Source: G963678445 sp963678445
GTDB taxonomy: Bacteria > Hydrogenedentota > Hydrogenedentia > Hydrogenedentales > G963678445
Direction: 5' to 3'
DNA: 64,000 nt
Assembly: GCA_963678445.1 (NCBI GenBank)
Contig: OY782877.1
Coordinates: 2,356,001-2,420,000 of the forward strand
Within the stretch, counting starts at the first letter, position 1. Each line of letters opens with the position of its first letter. Under the pieces are notes generated by a model that saw only the letters and a program-made list of their open reading frames with translations, was not told the origin of the DNA and did no database searches. The position numbers and the translations under genes were made by a program. Positions 25,896-33,819 of the stretch are shown here, one piece after another.

Positions 25896-28616
25896 ATGGA
25901 TAATACGCTTTTCGTAATAGATGCCATGGCGTACGCCTTCCGTTCCTTTTACGCCATCCGTACAGCCCTGTCCGATGCACAGGGCCGCCCCACAAACGCC
26001 GTTTACGGCTTTACTCGCATCCTGTTGAAGATTATTCGTGAGCATCAGCCCTCACATCTGGCTGTGGTATTCGACGCCCCTGGCAAGAACTTCCGCGATG
26101 AATGGTATCCCGAATACAAGGCGACACGGCCAGATACGCCCGAAGCGTTGAAAACGCAATTCCCAATGATGCACACCCTGGTGGAAGCGATGAATATTCC
26201 GCTTTTTGTTGTGCCTGGGGTAGAAGCCGACGATGTTATGGGCGCCTTGGCATGCCAGGCGGAAAAGGCGGGCATGGATACCGTACTTGTAAGTGGCGAC
26301 AAGGATTTGCTTCAACTGGTGACCGACCGCGTGCGGGTTTTTGATCCCGCCAAAGGAGACACGGGAACGTGGTATGATCCCGATGCGGTCGCAGAACGTT
26401 TTGGTGCTCCTCCCGAACATGTGGTGGATGTGCTCGCTCTAATGGGCGACAGCGCTGATAATGTTCCCGGTGTGCGCGGCGTGGGGGAAAAAACGGCGAA
26501 GAAGCTAATGGCGAAGTATACGTCGCTTGAGGGATTATACGAAAATATATCCGAGTTAAAGGGCAAGCAGAAGGAACGTGTGACCGAAGACCGAGAGCAA
26601 GCTTTTTTTAGCCGAAAATTGGTTACCATAAAGACCGACCTGGAGCTGCCTTTGCCTCTGGAAGATTTAGTACGAAAAAAACCTGATCCAGAAATATTAA
26701 CCCGCGCTTTTGAAGAGCTGAAGTTTCAAACGCTTCTGGAAGAACTACTGCCCGCGCAGCAAAAGGAGCCGGAAGCAGCAGACTACCGCTTGTTGTTGAC
26801 GGAAGAAGATATCGAAAACGCTATCAGCGAAATGCGCGCAGCGAAAAAATTCGCAGTAGATACCGAAACCACCTCCGTTAACCCGATGCGTGCTGAGTTG
26901 GTGGGCGTTTCGATGAGTTGTCAGTCCAACACCGGTTACTACATTCCGGTAGCGCATCTGCCCGAGGCGTTAACCATCTTTACCGATCCGGATGACCTTA
27001 CCACTGCGACGCAATTAAATCCCGTGCCCAAAGCCAAAGCCCTGGCTTTACTTAAACCCCTGTTGGAGGATGCCTCTATCGGCAAGATTGGGCACAATAT
27101 CAAATACGACCTGATCGTATTCGCGCGTGCCGGGATCGCCCTGCAGGGTATCGTCATGGATACGATGATAGCTTCCTACTTGACAGACCCCTCCCGATTA
27201 AGGCACAATTTAAACGAGGTCAGCCTCCAATACCTTCGGCATAAGCCTATTCCCATTTCTAATTTAATCGGCAAAGGTGCCAAAGCCGTCACCTTCGATC
27301 ATGTTCCCGTCGATCGCGCGTGCGAATACGCGAGTGAAGATGCGGATCTCGCCTGGCGGCTTGCTCAGGTATTGGAACCGAAATTGGAAGAGTGTGCATT
27401 AACCGCGCTTTTTCATGAGGTAGAGCTTCCATTGATTGGCGTATTAGCCAGCATGGAGCAAACGGGGATCGCCCTGGAGGGGTGCGTCTTTGACGAGTTA
27501 AGCAAAACGCTGGAAGCACGTCAGCATACACTTGAAGAAGAGATATTCCAATGCGCAGGGGAAACGTTTAACCTCAATTCACCCAAGCAGCTTCAGCATA
27601 TCCTGTTTACACAGTTAGGCTTGAAGCCATTGCGGAAAACGAAAACCGGCTATTCGACCGATGTTGATGTGCTCGAACAATTGGCGCACACCCATGAATT
27701 GCCCGGTATGGTGCTGGAATATCGGCAGTTGGAAAAATTGCGCAGCACGTATGTCGACGCACTACCCAAACTGGTGCATCCACAAACACAGCGCATCCAT
27801 ACCTCCTTTAACCAGGCGGTCACCGCCACAGGGCGCTTGTCCAGTAGTGAGCCAAATTTACAAAACATTCCCGTCCGCACAGAATACGGACGGCGTATTC
27901 GTGCCGGATTTGTTCCCGGTGCTTCGGATCGGCAATTAATCTCCGCCGATTATTCACAAATTGAATTACGGGTTCTGGCCCATCTGTCTCACGATGAAAA
28001 TTTGTGTGCCGCCTTTGTTCAAGATGCCGACGTACATCGCGATACGGCAGCACGCGTTTTCGGGGTCGCTGAGGACGCCGTTACGCCAGCCTTGCGACGA
28101 CAGGCCAAGGCGGTAAACTTTGGTGTGATATACGGAATCAGCCCCTATGGATTGGCGCGTAATCTGGGTATTAGCAATGCTGAAGCCAGTCGCTTTATTG
28201 ACGCCTATTTTGCGCAATATCCCCGTGTGAAAGAATGGCTGGATGAAACCTTGGCAGAGGCAAAACAGACAGGCTATGTCACCACACTGCTGCATCGGCG
28301 CCGCTACATCCCCGAATTAGCCAGTTCAGCCGCCAACGTGCGTAAAGGCGCAGAGCGCGTGGCGATCAATACCCCGGTGCAGGGGAGTGCGGCCGATATG
28401 ATTAAATTAGCCATGCTCCATGTTGCCGAAGCATTGAAGACATATGATGCACAACTTTTGCTGCAAGTGCATGACGAACTGATTATAGAAGTTGCTCGTG
28501 ATCAAGCATCACAAGTGGCCGAAATCGTAAAAGAATGCATGGAAAATGCGCTGCCCTTGGATGTGCCCCTCAAGGTAGATCTGGGTATAGGACAGAATTG
28601 GGCTGAGATTCACTAG
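25896..28616 (+). CDS. polA: DNA polymerase I
   Basis: 906 residues from ATG 25896 (GGGGA 9 nt upstream); an in-frame ATG at 25815 would add a non-homologous extension. Three domains follow in order. The 5'-3' FEN-like nuclease (1-~290) has 'VFDAPGKNFRDEWYPEYK', 'GVEADDVMG' and 'GDKDLLQLV'. The 3'-5' proofreading domain (~320-520) keeps the DEDD residues in 'FAVDTETTS', 'IGHNIKYD' and 'YASEDADLA', so it is probably active. The polymerase has motif A 'SADYSQIELRVLAHLS', motif B 'RRQAKAVNFGVIYGI' and motif C 'LQVHDELIIE'. It fills gaps in repair and Okazaki maturation. Confidence 0.97.
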   Translation: MDNTLFVIDAMAYAFRSFYAIRTALSDAQGRPTNAVYGFTRILLKIIREHQPSHLAVVFDAPGKNFRDEWYPEYKATRPDTPEALKTQFPMMHTLVEAMNIPLFVVPGVEADDVMGALACQAEKAGMDTVLVSGDKDLLQLVTDRVRVFDPAKGDTGTWYDPDAVAERFGAPPEHVVDVLALMGDSADNVPGVRGVGEKTAKKLMAKYTSLEGLYENISELKGKQKERVTEDREQAFFSRKLVTIKTDLELPLPLEDLVRKKPDPEILTRAFEELKFQTLLEELLPAQQKEPEAADYRLLLTEEDIENAISEMRAAKKFAVDTETTSVNPMRAELVGVSMSCQSNTGYYIPVAHLPEALTIFTDPDDLTTATQLNPVPKAKALALLKPLLEDASIGKIGHNIKYDLIVFARAGIALQGIVMDTMIASYLTDPSRLRHNLNEVSLQYLRHKPIPISNLIGKGAKAVTFDHVPVDRACEYASEDADLAWRLAQVLEPKLEECALTALFHEVELPLIGVLASMEQTGIALEGCVFDELSKTLEARQHTLEEEIFQCAGETFNLNSPKQLQHILFTQLGLKPLRKTKTGYSTDVDVLEQLAHTHELPGMVLEYRQLEKLRSTYVDALPKLVHPQTQRIHTSFNQAVTATGRLSSSEPNLQNIPVRTEYGRRIRAGFVPGASDRQLISADYSQIELRVLAHLSHDENLCAAFVQDADVHRDTAARVFGVAEDAVTPALRRQAKAVNFGVIYGISPYGLARNLGISNAEASRFIDAYFAQYPRVKEWLDETLAEAKQTGYVTTLLHRRRYIPELASSAANVRKGAERVAINTPVQGSAADMIKLAMLHVAEALKTYDAQLLLQVHDELIIEVARDQASQVAEIVKECMENALPLDVPLKVDLGIGQNWAEIH

Positions 28617-28707
28617 TATCACGTTTTTGACCTCGGCATAAAAATACAGAAAGCTGCGATCTTTTACCGTCTTGGTAATGCGTAAAACCTTTGGACGAAT
28701 TTAATTC

Positions 28708-28729
28708 TTTTGTCGTTGAGACGACAAAA
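28708..28729 (+). promoter_or_regulatory. Hairpin in the rho leader
   Basis: TTTTGTCGT-TGAG-ACGACAAAA is a perfect 9-bp stem with a tetraloop, 35 nt before the rho start codon. It could terminate polA transcripts weakly or act in rho autoregulation; the sequence alone does not decide. Confidence 0.45.
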
Positions 28730-28764
28730 TTTCGAAGATTCCAGTGTACAGGAAAGGGATATTA

Positions 28765-30237
28765 ATGGCAGAGCAAACCGCTGCTGAAAAAAATCAGGGA
28801 CGACAACAACGGGCGAAAAACCCCCGTAAGAGCAGTAGTAATAATGGTGGTGGCGGGCGTCCCCAGCAGAATCGTTCGCAGAAAAGCAGCCGACGCGGAC
28901 CGCAGAAGCGCCCCCCCCAGCAACATAAGAAGGTCCTCGACGTAGCCAACGAAGAATTGCCAGAGATCTCCGACGATGGCCCTGAATTGGCCATTAACGA
29001 CCTGAAATCCATGACCATGCCCCAGCTCAACGACTTGGCCAAAGATTTGGGCATCGAAGAATATGGCGGCATGAAAAAGCAGGATCTGATTTTTGTTATC
29101 CTGCAGAAAAGCATCGAAAAAGCAGGTTCAGTCTATGGGGAAGGCACCCTCGAAATTTTACCCGACGGCTTTGGCTTCCTGCGTTCCCCCAACTACTCTT
29201 ACCTGCCTGGCCCCGATGACATCTACGTCTCCCCCTCCCAGATTCGTAAATTTGGGTTGCGTACTGGCGACAGTATAAAGGGACATGTGCGGCCGCCAAA
29301 AGAAGGCGAGCGCTATTTTGCCCTGCTCAAAGTAGAAGCAGTGAATGAAGAAAGTCCCGATGTTGCCCGCAAGCGCATCATTTTCGACAGCCTGACCCCC
29401 CTGCACCCCAATGAGCGCTTCTCCCTGGAAACGACACAAAAAGAAGTCGGCATGCGCATGATGGACCTGCTTTCTCCCGTGGGAAAAGGACAGCGTGGGC
29501 TTATTGTCGCCGCTCCCTTTACCGGGAAAACGGTGCTGTTGCAGAAAATTGCCAACAGCATCTCTGTTAACCACCCCGACGCCACCGTCATCGTGTTGCT
29601 CATCGACGAACGCCCCGAAGAAGTGACCGATATGCAACGTTCCGTCAAAGGCGAAGTAATCGCCTCCACCTTTGACGAACCCCCTGAACGCCATATCCAA
29701 GTGGCGGAAATGGTCTTAAACAAAGCCAAGCGCCTTGTGGAGCACAAAAAGGATGTCGTTATTCTGCTCGACTCCATCACCCGTCTTGCGCGCGCCTATA
29801 ACATCATCGTACCCGCCAGCGGCAAGGTGCTTTCGGGTGGTGTGGACTCCAACGCGCTGCAACGCCCCAAACGCTTTTTTGGCGCTGCGCGTAACATTGA
29901 AGAGGGTGGCAGCCTCACTATCCTTGCAACTGCCCTGGTGGAAACCGGCAGCCGCATGGACGATGTTATCTTTGAAGAGTTCAAGGGAACCGGTAACATG
30001 GAACTGCACTTGGATCGCCGCCTGATGGAAAAACGTATTTTCCCCGCCATCGACGTCAACAAGTCACGCACACGAAAAGAAGAACTTCTGGTCGACGCCA
30101 ACGATCTCGAACGCATCTGGTTGCTGCTGCGTGTGCTCAGTCCGCTTGATATGGTCGAGGCAACCGAAATGCTTGTGGAAAAACTCAAGAAAACCAAATC
30201 CAACCAGGATTTCCTGGCATTGATGCAGAAAATGTAA
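28765..30237 (+). CDS. rho: Transcription termination factor Rho
   Basis: 490 residues from ATG 28765 (AGGAAAGGGA about 6 nt upstream). Rho is a hexameric RNA-dependent ATPase that terminates transcription. A ~55-residue basic, Asn/Gln/Arg-rich extension precedes the Rho-N helical domain ('TMPQLNDLAKDLGI', ~82-118). The cold-shock-like RNA-binding domain includes 'GTLEILPDGFGFLRSP'. The ATPase has a P-loop at ~250-256, read as A-P-F-T-G-K-T, whereas E. coli and most Rho have PPKAGKT or PPRTGKT; the phenylalanine is unusual. Walker B is 'VVILLDSITRLARAYN'. The C-terminal 'GGSLTILATALVETGSRMDD' is canonical. The basic N-terminal insertion resembles RNA-binding insertions seen in many non-model Rho proteins. 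Confidence 0.97.
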   Translation: MAEQTAAEKNQGRQQRAKNPRKSSSNNGGGGRPQQNRSQKSSRRGPQKRPPQQHKKVLDVANEELPEISDDGPELAINDLKSMTMPQLNDLAKDLGIEEYGGMKKQDLIFVILQKSIEKAGSVYGEGTLEILPDGFGFLRSPNYSYLPGPDDIYVSPSQIRKFGLRTGDSIKGHVRPPKEGERYFALLKVEAVNEESPDVARKRIIFDSLTPLHPNERFSLETTQKEVGMRMMDLLSPVGKGQRGLIVAAPFTGKTVLLQKIANSISVNHPDATVIVLLIDERPEEVTDMQRSVKGEVIASTFDEPPERHIQVAEMVLNKAKRLVEHKKDVVILLDSITRLARAYNIIVPASGKVLSGGVDSNALQRPKRFFGAARNIEEGGSLTILATALVETGSRMDDVIFEEFKGTGNMELHLDRRLMEKRIFPAIDVNKSRTRKEELLVDANDLERIWLLLRVLSPLDMVEATEMLVEKLKKTKSNQDFLALMQKM

Positions 30238-30264
30238 ACCTTCGAAATTTTTCTCTACTCATTA

Positions 30265-30297
30265 CCGCAACGATCTCGGTCGTTGCGGTTTTTTTCT
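30265..30297 (+). terminator. Rho-independent terminator after rho
   Basis: CCGCAACGA-tctcgg-TCGTTGCGG (30265-30288) is a perfect 9-bp stem followed by seven T residues. It lies 28 nt after the rho stop. Confidence 0.95.
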
Positions 30298-30527
30298 TGG
30301 CGCTTTTCGTGACGGACATTGCAAGAGGGCTCATAAAACAAAATTTCTACTTCGGTTACCCATGAAATAGGGTATAAAAATATTCGTTTTTCCCGTCTTA
30401 TTTCTTTTTTGCAGCAAAAATGAGCTCCTCTAAAACAGAAAGGGTGTAATTTAATAGAAAATACGCGTTATTTTCTTTCCCATAAAGCCAATTCCCTTGT
30501 AATTCCAGCAAAAAGACCGAAAAACCT

Positions 30528-30556
30528 TTGAAGTCTCTACGCGATAGTGGTATAGT
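30528..30556 (+). promoter_or_regulatory. Sigma-70-type promoter upstream of the structured RNA
   Basis: TTGAAG (30528-30533), 17-nt spacer, TATAGT (30551-30556). Predicted start is near 30563, at the 5' edge of a strongly base-paired, apparently non-coding segment. Confidence 0.65.
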
Positions 30557-30562
30557 ATGGCT

Positions 30563-30790
30563 AGCCATTTTTAGGGACATGGTTTAGTGGTAGACGGTTA
30601 AAAGTCCTACAAGGCGGTATTTTGCTGTGGCTAAAAATGATTCGAAAGCTTTGCATTTGTGTCTCTTTCGAACCGCAGTTAGATTTCTACCACCCCATGC
30701 CAACCCCTAGATGGCGAACGAGTTATCGGCTTGGAAACGCAGAATACCAAAGGGCGTTCGTGCGGGTCGGAAATGTAATTCCGACCCTAA
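30563..30790 (+). ncRNA. Candidate structured non-coding RNA (~225 nt), class unknown
   Basis: No plausible coding frame, but many nested complementary segments. The outer helix is GCCAT (30564-30568)/ATGGC (30711-30715), TAGGG (30572-30576)/CCCTA, CATGG (30578-30582)/CCATG (30695-30699) and GTGGTAGA (30587-30594)/TCTACCAC (30686-30693). Inside are GCGGT (30614-30618)/ACCGC (30672-30676), ATTTT/AAAAT and the 8-bp TTCGAAAG (30641-30648)/CTTTCGAA (30665-30672). A second domain pairs CGAACG (30715-30720) with CGTTCG (30755-30760), and GGGTCGGAA/TTCCGACCC (30764-30786) closes the 3' end like a terminator lacking a long T-tract. An alternative pairing CATTTTTAG (30566-30574)/CTAAAAATG (30631-30639) would compete with the outer helix. 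I found no tmRNA, RNase P, SRP or tRNA hallmarks; a 6S-like RNA is possible. Confidence 0.5.
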
Positions 30791-30798
30791 CTAAACAC

Positions 30799-30827
30799 TT
30801 GACACACATAGGTTGAGATACTAGAAT
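30799..30827 (+). promoter_or_regulatory. Promoter placing the start site at the ATG (leaderless)
   Basis: TTGACA (30799-30804), 17-nt spacer, TAGAAT (30822-30827). The ATG of the XRE gene begins at 30834, six nt after the -10 box, where transcription should start. No Shine-Dalgarno is present between them. Confidence 0.7.
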
Positions 30828-30833
30828 AACGTC

Positions 30834-31142
30834 ATGAAAAACGGCTATGTACTCAAAAATCGCGTCAAAGAACTTCGGGGACGACTAAATCTGCGCCAGT
30901 CAGACTTGGCAGAGGAAGTCGAGGTTACACGTCAGACGATTTTGGCCATCGAAAAAGGACGCCTAAACCCGTCTACATTGGTCAGTTTGAAGATTGCCCG
31001 TGTTTTACGTGAACCTGTTGGGTATATTTTTTATTTAGCCCATCCCGATGAAAACGACAGCGAGAACAGTGGCCACCATGAACCACAAGAAACCGCCGAA
31101 GTGGCTGCCGACCATACAGAGAGCGCAGAAGAAACTGTCTGA
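30834..31142 (+). CDS. XRE-family helix-turn-helix regulator
   Basis: 102 residues. The Cro/C1-type HTH occupies about residues 8-62: 'LKNRVKELRGRLNLRQSDLAEEVEVTRQTI' then 'IEKGRLNPS', followed by 'LKIARVL' as in the compact YozG-like regulators. The C-terminal ~35 residues are acidic, Glu/His-rich and probably disordered. No effector domain is present. The upstream promoter puts the predicted start site on the initiating ATG, so the mRNA is probably leaderless, as in some phage repressor genes. The preceding gap encodes a candidate structured RNA that might be co-regulated. Confidence 0.88.
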   Translation: MKNGYVLKNRVKELRGRLNLRQSDLAEEVEVTRQTILAIEKGRLNPSTLVSLKIARVLREPVGYIFYLAHPDENDSENSGHHEPQETAEVAADHTESAEETV

Positions 31143-31453
31143 CAGCATACGGCAGGCATCTCTTGGGCGGGCATCCTTCACAAAGGGGTATTGGGGTGGC
31201 TTGGAGGTGAAGAACGCCTCATCTACTCTCGCTCTTCCTTCAGCCAACCGGTTTTCATCCCGTCTTTTTCGTACTAAAGGCCATCCGGTCGTGCACATCA
31301 TCAATCCGCTGCACAGGTGCGCTCCGTACAAAAGAGCTACATTCTTTGCGTCGCTTTTGTCGCCTAAGGCCTAAAACAGAAGGCGCGCACAGTATGCCCT
31401 GGCGCGCCAATATCAGCGGATTTACCTTTCGTCTACTAATAAGGCGTAAGGGG
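31143..31453. other. Intergenic region between convergent XRE gene and carA
   Basis: No supported gene. GGCGCGC (31382-31388) and GCGCGCC (31402-31408) form a 7-bp GC stem. Read on the minus strand it lies about 45 nt past the carA stop and is followed by TTCTGTTTT, so it may be the carA terminator. Confidence 0.45.
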
Positions 31454-32557
31454 TCAGTTTTTTTTCGCTTTCGCCTCATCCATTAGCTGCAAAAAGCGGT
31501 CGAAGTTATAGCGGCTGTCGTGGGGGCCGGGAGATGCCTCAGGGTGGTACTGCACGCTGAACAGGGGTAGCTCTTTATGGGCGATTCCCGAGCAGGTCTT
31601 GTCGTTCAGATGGGTGTGACTCAGCAGAACCTTTTCCGAGTTGAGTGAATCAGGGGCAACGGCAAAACCGTGGTTTTGTGCTGTAATTTCCACCTTCCCC
31701 GTCGTATTATTCATTACAGGCTGATTACCGCCCCGGTGTCCAAACTTCAGTTTATAGGTCGTTCCACCGAGCGCATGCGCCAGGATCTGATGCCCCAAGC
31801 AAATACCAAAGACGACGATACCCTTTTCAATCAGCGCCTGTACCGTGGGGTAGATATAGGGCAATGCAGCGGGGTCGCCTGGGCCATTGGACAGAAAGAC
31901 ACCATCTGGATTATAGGAAAGCACCTCTTCCGGGCCTGCAGTGGCGGGTAGCACGGTGATGGCGCAGCCTCGTTGGCGTAAAAGGCGGAGGATGTTGTAC
32001 TTGATGCCATAGTCCATAGCGACAATATTGTATTTCACCTCTTCGGGAGGTTCCCAGGTATAGGCCTCATCCACCGAGACATCTTTGACAAAGTCACTTC
32101 CAGACATGTCGGGGGATTCCTGGGCTTTTTTTACCAAGGAAGCATGATCGGTGTCCACCGTGCTGATAATGGCTTTTTGCGCGCCTTTAGTGCGTAGTAA
32201 TTTGGTGATTTTCCGGGTATCCACGCCGTCAATCGCAACGATGTCATTACGACGCAAGTATTCTGGCAAACTTTCGGTGGCGCGCCAATTGCTGGGTTCG
32301 AGACAACACTCACGCATGACAAATCCCCGGCAGAAGGGCTGACGGGATTCGACATCGTCTGGGTTTACGCCGTAGTTACCAATATGCGGATAGGTCATGG
32401 TGATGATCTGACCGGCATAGGAAGGATCCGTAAGGATTTCCTGATATCCCGTCATGCTGGTGTTGAACACCAGCTCGCCCGTGGCTTCGCCCGTGGCGCC
32501 AACCGCCCGACCTTCAAACACGCTACCATCTTCTAATGCCAGTATCGCTTTTTGCAT
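31454..32557 (-). CDS. carA: Carbamoyl-phosphate synthase small (glutaminase) subunit
   Basis: 367 residues. It hydrolyses glutamine to feed ammonia to CarB for arginine and pyrimidine synthesis. The N-terminal CPSase_sm domain contains 'GELVFNTSMTGYQEI' and 'GVDTRKITKLLR'. The class I amidotransferase domain has nucleophile C253 in 'VFGICLGHQ' and the pair H338/E340 in 'QYHPEASPGP', so the triad is complete. Length is standard. carB is not adjacent, unlike the common carAB operon. The ATG at 32557 has a GGGACAGG stretch upstream. Confidence 0.96.
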   Translation of the reverse strand: MQKAILALEDGSVFEGRAVGATGEATGELVFNTSMTGYQEILTDPSYAGQIITMTYPHIGNYGVNPDDVESRQPFCRGFVMRECCLEPSNWRATESLPEYLRRNDIVAIDGVDTRKITKLLRTKGAQKAIISTVDTDHASLVKKAQESPDMSGSDFVKDVSVDEAYTWEPPEEVKYNIVAMDYGIKYNILRLLRQRGCAITVLPATAGPEEVLSYNPDGVFLSNGPGDPAALPYIYPTVQALIEKGIVVFGICLGHQILAHALGGTTYKLKFGHRGGNQPVMNNTTGKVEITAQNHGFAVAPDSLNSEKVLLSHTHLNDKTCSGIAHKELPLFSVQYHPEASPGPHDSRYNFDRFLQLMDEAKAKKN

Positions 32558-32837
32558 GCACCTGTCCCTACTTTACTTTGGCCCAAAATTCTGAGCAGTA
32601 TAACAAATATCCAGGTCAGATTTCCTCTTTTTTATAGCCCGCCCCATTCAGCTACGGGGGAATGGATGAAATAAAACGTTTTCAACGAAGGGGGGGCGCT
32701 CAAGATCTGAGCGGGATCTCGAAAAAACTGGACTTTCCTCCCTGAAAACAGGTTTAATGGGGGCCATCCTGTATGTTGTAACGGCAGCCGTTGCCAGTAA
32801 GAAACCCGCTATGCGGTATATTAAAGGAGAAGACGCC

Positions 32838-33596
32838 ATGCGTTTGAAAGACAAAGTAGCTATCATCACAGGAGCCGGTATGGGCATGGGGCGCGAGGCA
32901 GCAGTACTCTTTGCCTCAGAAGGCGCCAAGGTTATCGTGTTCGACATCAATGAAGAAGCCGCCAAAGGCACTATTGCAGAAATCGAAAAAATCGGCGGCG
33001 AAGCCTTTTTGGCCGTTGGCGATGTGAGCAAAGAAGCCTCGGTAAAAAAAGCACTTGATGATGGCGTGGCGCATTTTGGCAAGCTCGATATCCTGTACGC
33101 CAATGCGGGTGTACTTTGGAAAGATCGGGATAAATCCGTCGTTGAGACCACCGAAGAAAACTGGGATATTGTCCAGGCAATCAACCTTAAGGGACCTTTT
33201 TTCCTGACCAAGTACGGAATTCCCTACCTGCAGAAGAACGGCGGTGGTTCGATCGTTCTGGTCGGCTCCATCTCTGCCTTGGCCGGTTTTGATATGGCCC
33301 AAGACTCCTATACGTGCGCCAAAGGCGCGCTTATTTCGCTGACCAAATCGCTAGCCGTTCAATTCGGTCCGGACAATATTCGCACCAACATTATTCATCC
33401 CGGTATGATCGACACGCCGCTGCAAGCACCCTACCTGGATACCGAAAAGAAGAAGAGTATTTCCGGTGGTATTCCCATGCGCCGGCTCGGTGTTGCCCGC
33501 GATCTGGCCAACGCTGCTCTCTACCTTTCTTCCGACGAGTCCACCTTTGTTAATGGTGCCGAGCTTGTCGTCGATGGTGGTTTCTATGCCATGTAA
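32838..33596 (+). CDS. Short-chain dehydrogenase/reductase (SDR)
   Basis: 252 residues from ATG 32838 with AAAGGAGA 7 nt upstream. A classical SDR: TGAGMGMG at residues 11-18 (NAD(P) binding), 'LYANAGVL' (NAG at 89-91), catalytic Ser144/146 and Y158-x3-K162 in 'SYTCAKGAL', and a 'VNGAELVVDGGFYAM' end. D36 after the second strand ('VIVFDINEE') suggests NAD(H) preference. The substrate is not evident; FabG-like or sugar/alcohol dehydrogenase roles are all possible. A strong terminator follows, so it is probably a single-gene unit. Confidence 0.92.
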   Translation: MRLKDKVAIITGAGMGMGREAAVLFASEGAKVIVFDINEEAAKGTIAEIEKIGGEAFLAVGDVSKEASVKKALDDGVAHFGKLDILYANAGVLWKDRDKSVVETTEENWDIVQAINLKGPFFLTKYGIPYLQKNGGGSIVLVGSISALAGFDMAQDSYTCAKGALISLTKSLAVQFGPDNIRTNIIHPGMIDTPLQAPYLDTEKKKSISGGIPMRRLGVARDLANAALYLSSDESTFVNGAELVVDGGFYAM

Positions 33597-33639
33597 TTAA
33601 AGCTTCCCCTTGAAAATAGGGTGTGCTGCGCATCTTTGA

Positions 33640-33676
33640 GCCTCTCTTCAATATATGAAGAGAGGCTTTCTTTTTT
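33640..33676 (+). terminator. Rho-independent terminator after the SDR gene
   Basis: GCCTCTCTTCA-atata-TGAAGAGAGGC (33640-33666), an 11-bp perfect stem, then TTTCTTTTTT. Confidence 0.95.
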
Positions 33677-33722
33677 ATGCCGCGTGAAATGCATTTTCGC
33701 TTGCTACAGGTCTATTTTTCTA

Positions 33723-33751
33723 TTGACATTTTTTAAAAGGGAGATTATTCT
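33723..33751 (+). promoter_or_regulatory. Sigma-70-type promoter of the FGE-fold protein gene
   Basis: TTGACA (33723-33728), 17-nt spacer, TATTCT (33746-33751) in a very AT-rich tract that ends just before the gene's ribosome-binding site at ~33804-33812. Confidence 0.7.
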
Positions 33752-33819
33752 AAATATAGACGTAAAAATGTAAAATATATTTTAAAATAAAAATGTTTTC
33801 ACGGAGTTGGAGGCCTACT

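Noticed and set aside
30575..30612. tRNA-like stretch GGACATGGTTTAGTGGTAGA
   Set aside because: It resembles a D-arm only; no matching acceptor, anticodon or T-arm follows, and the bases pair better in the larger RNA fold described.
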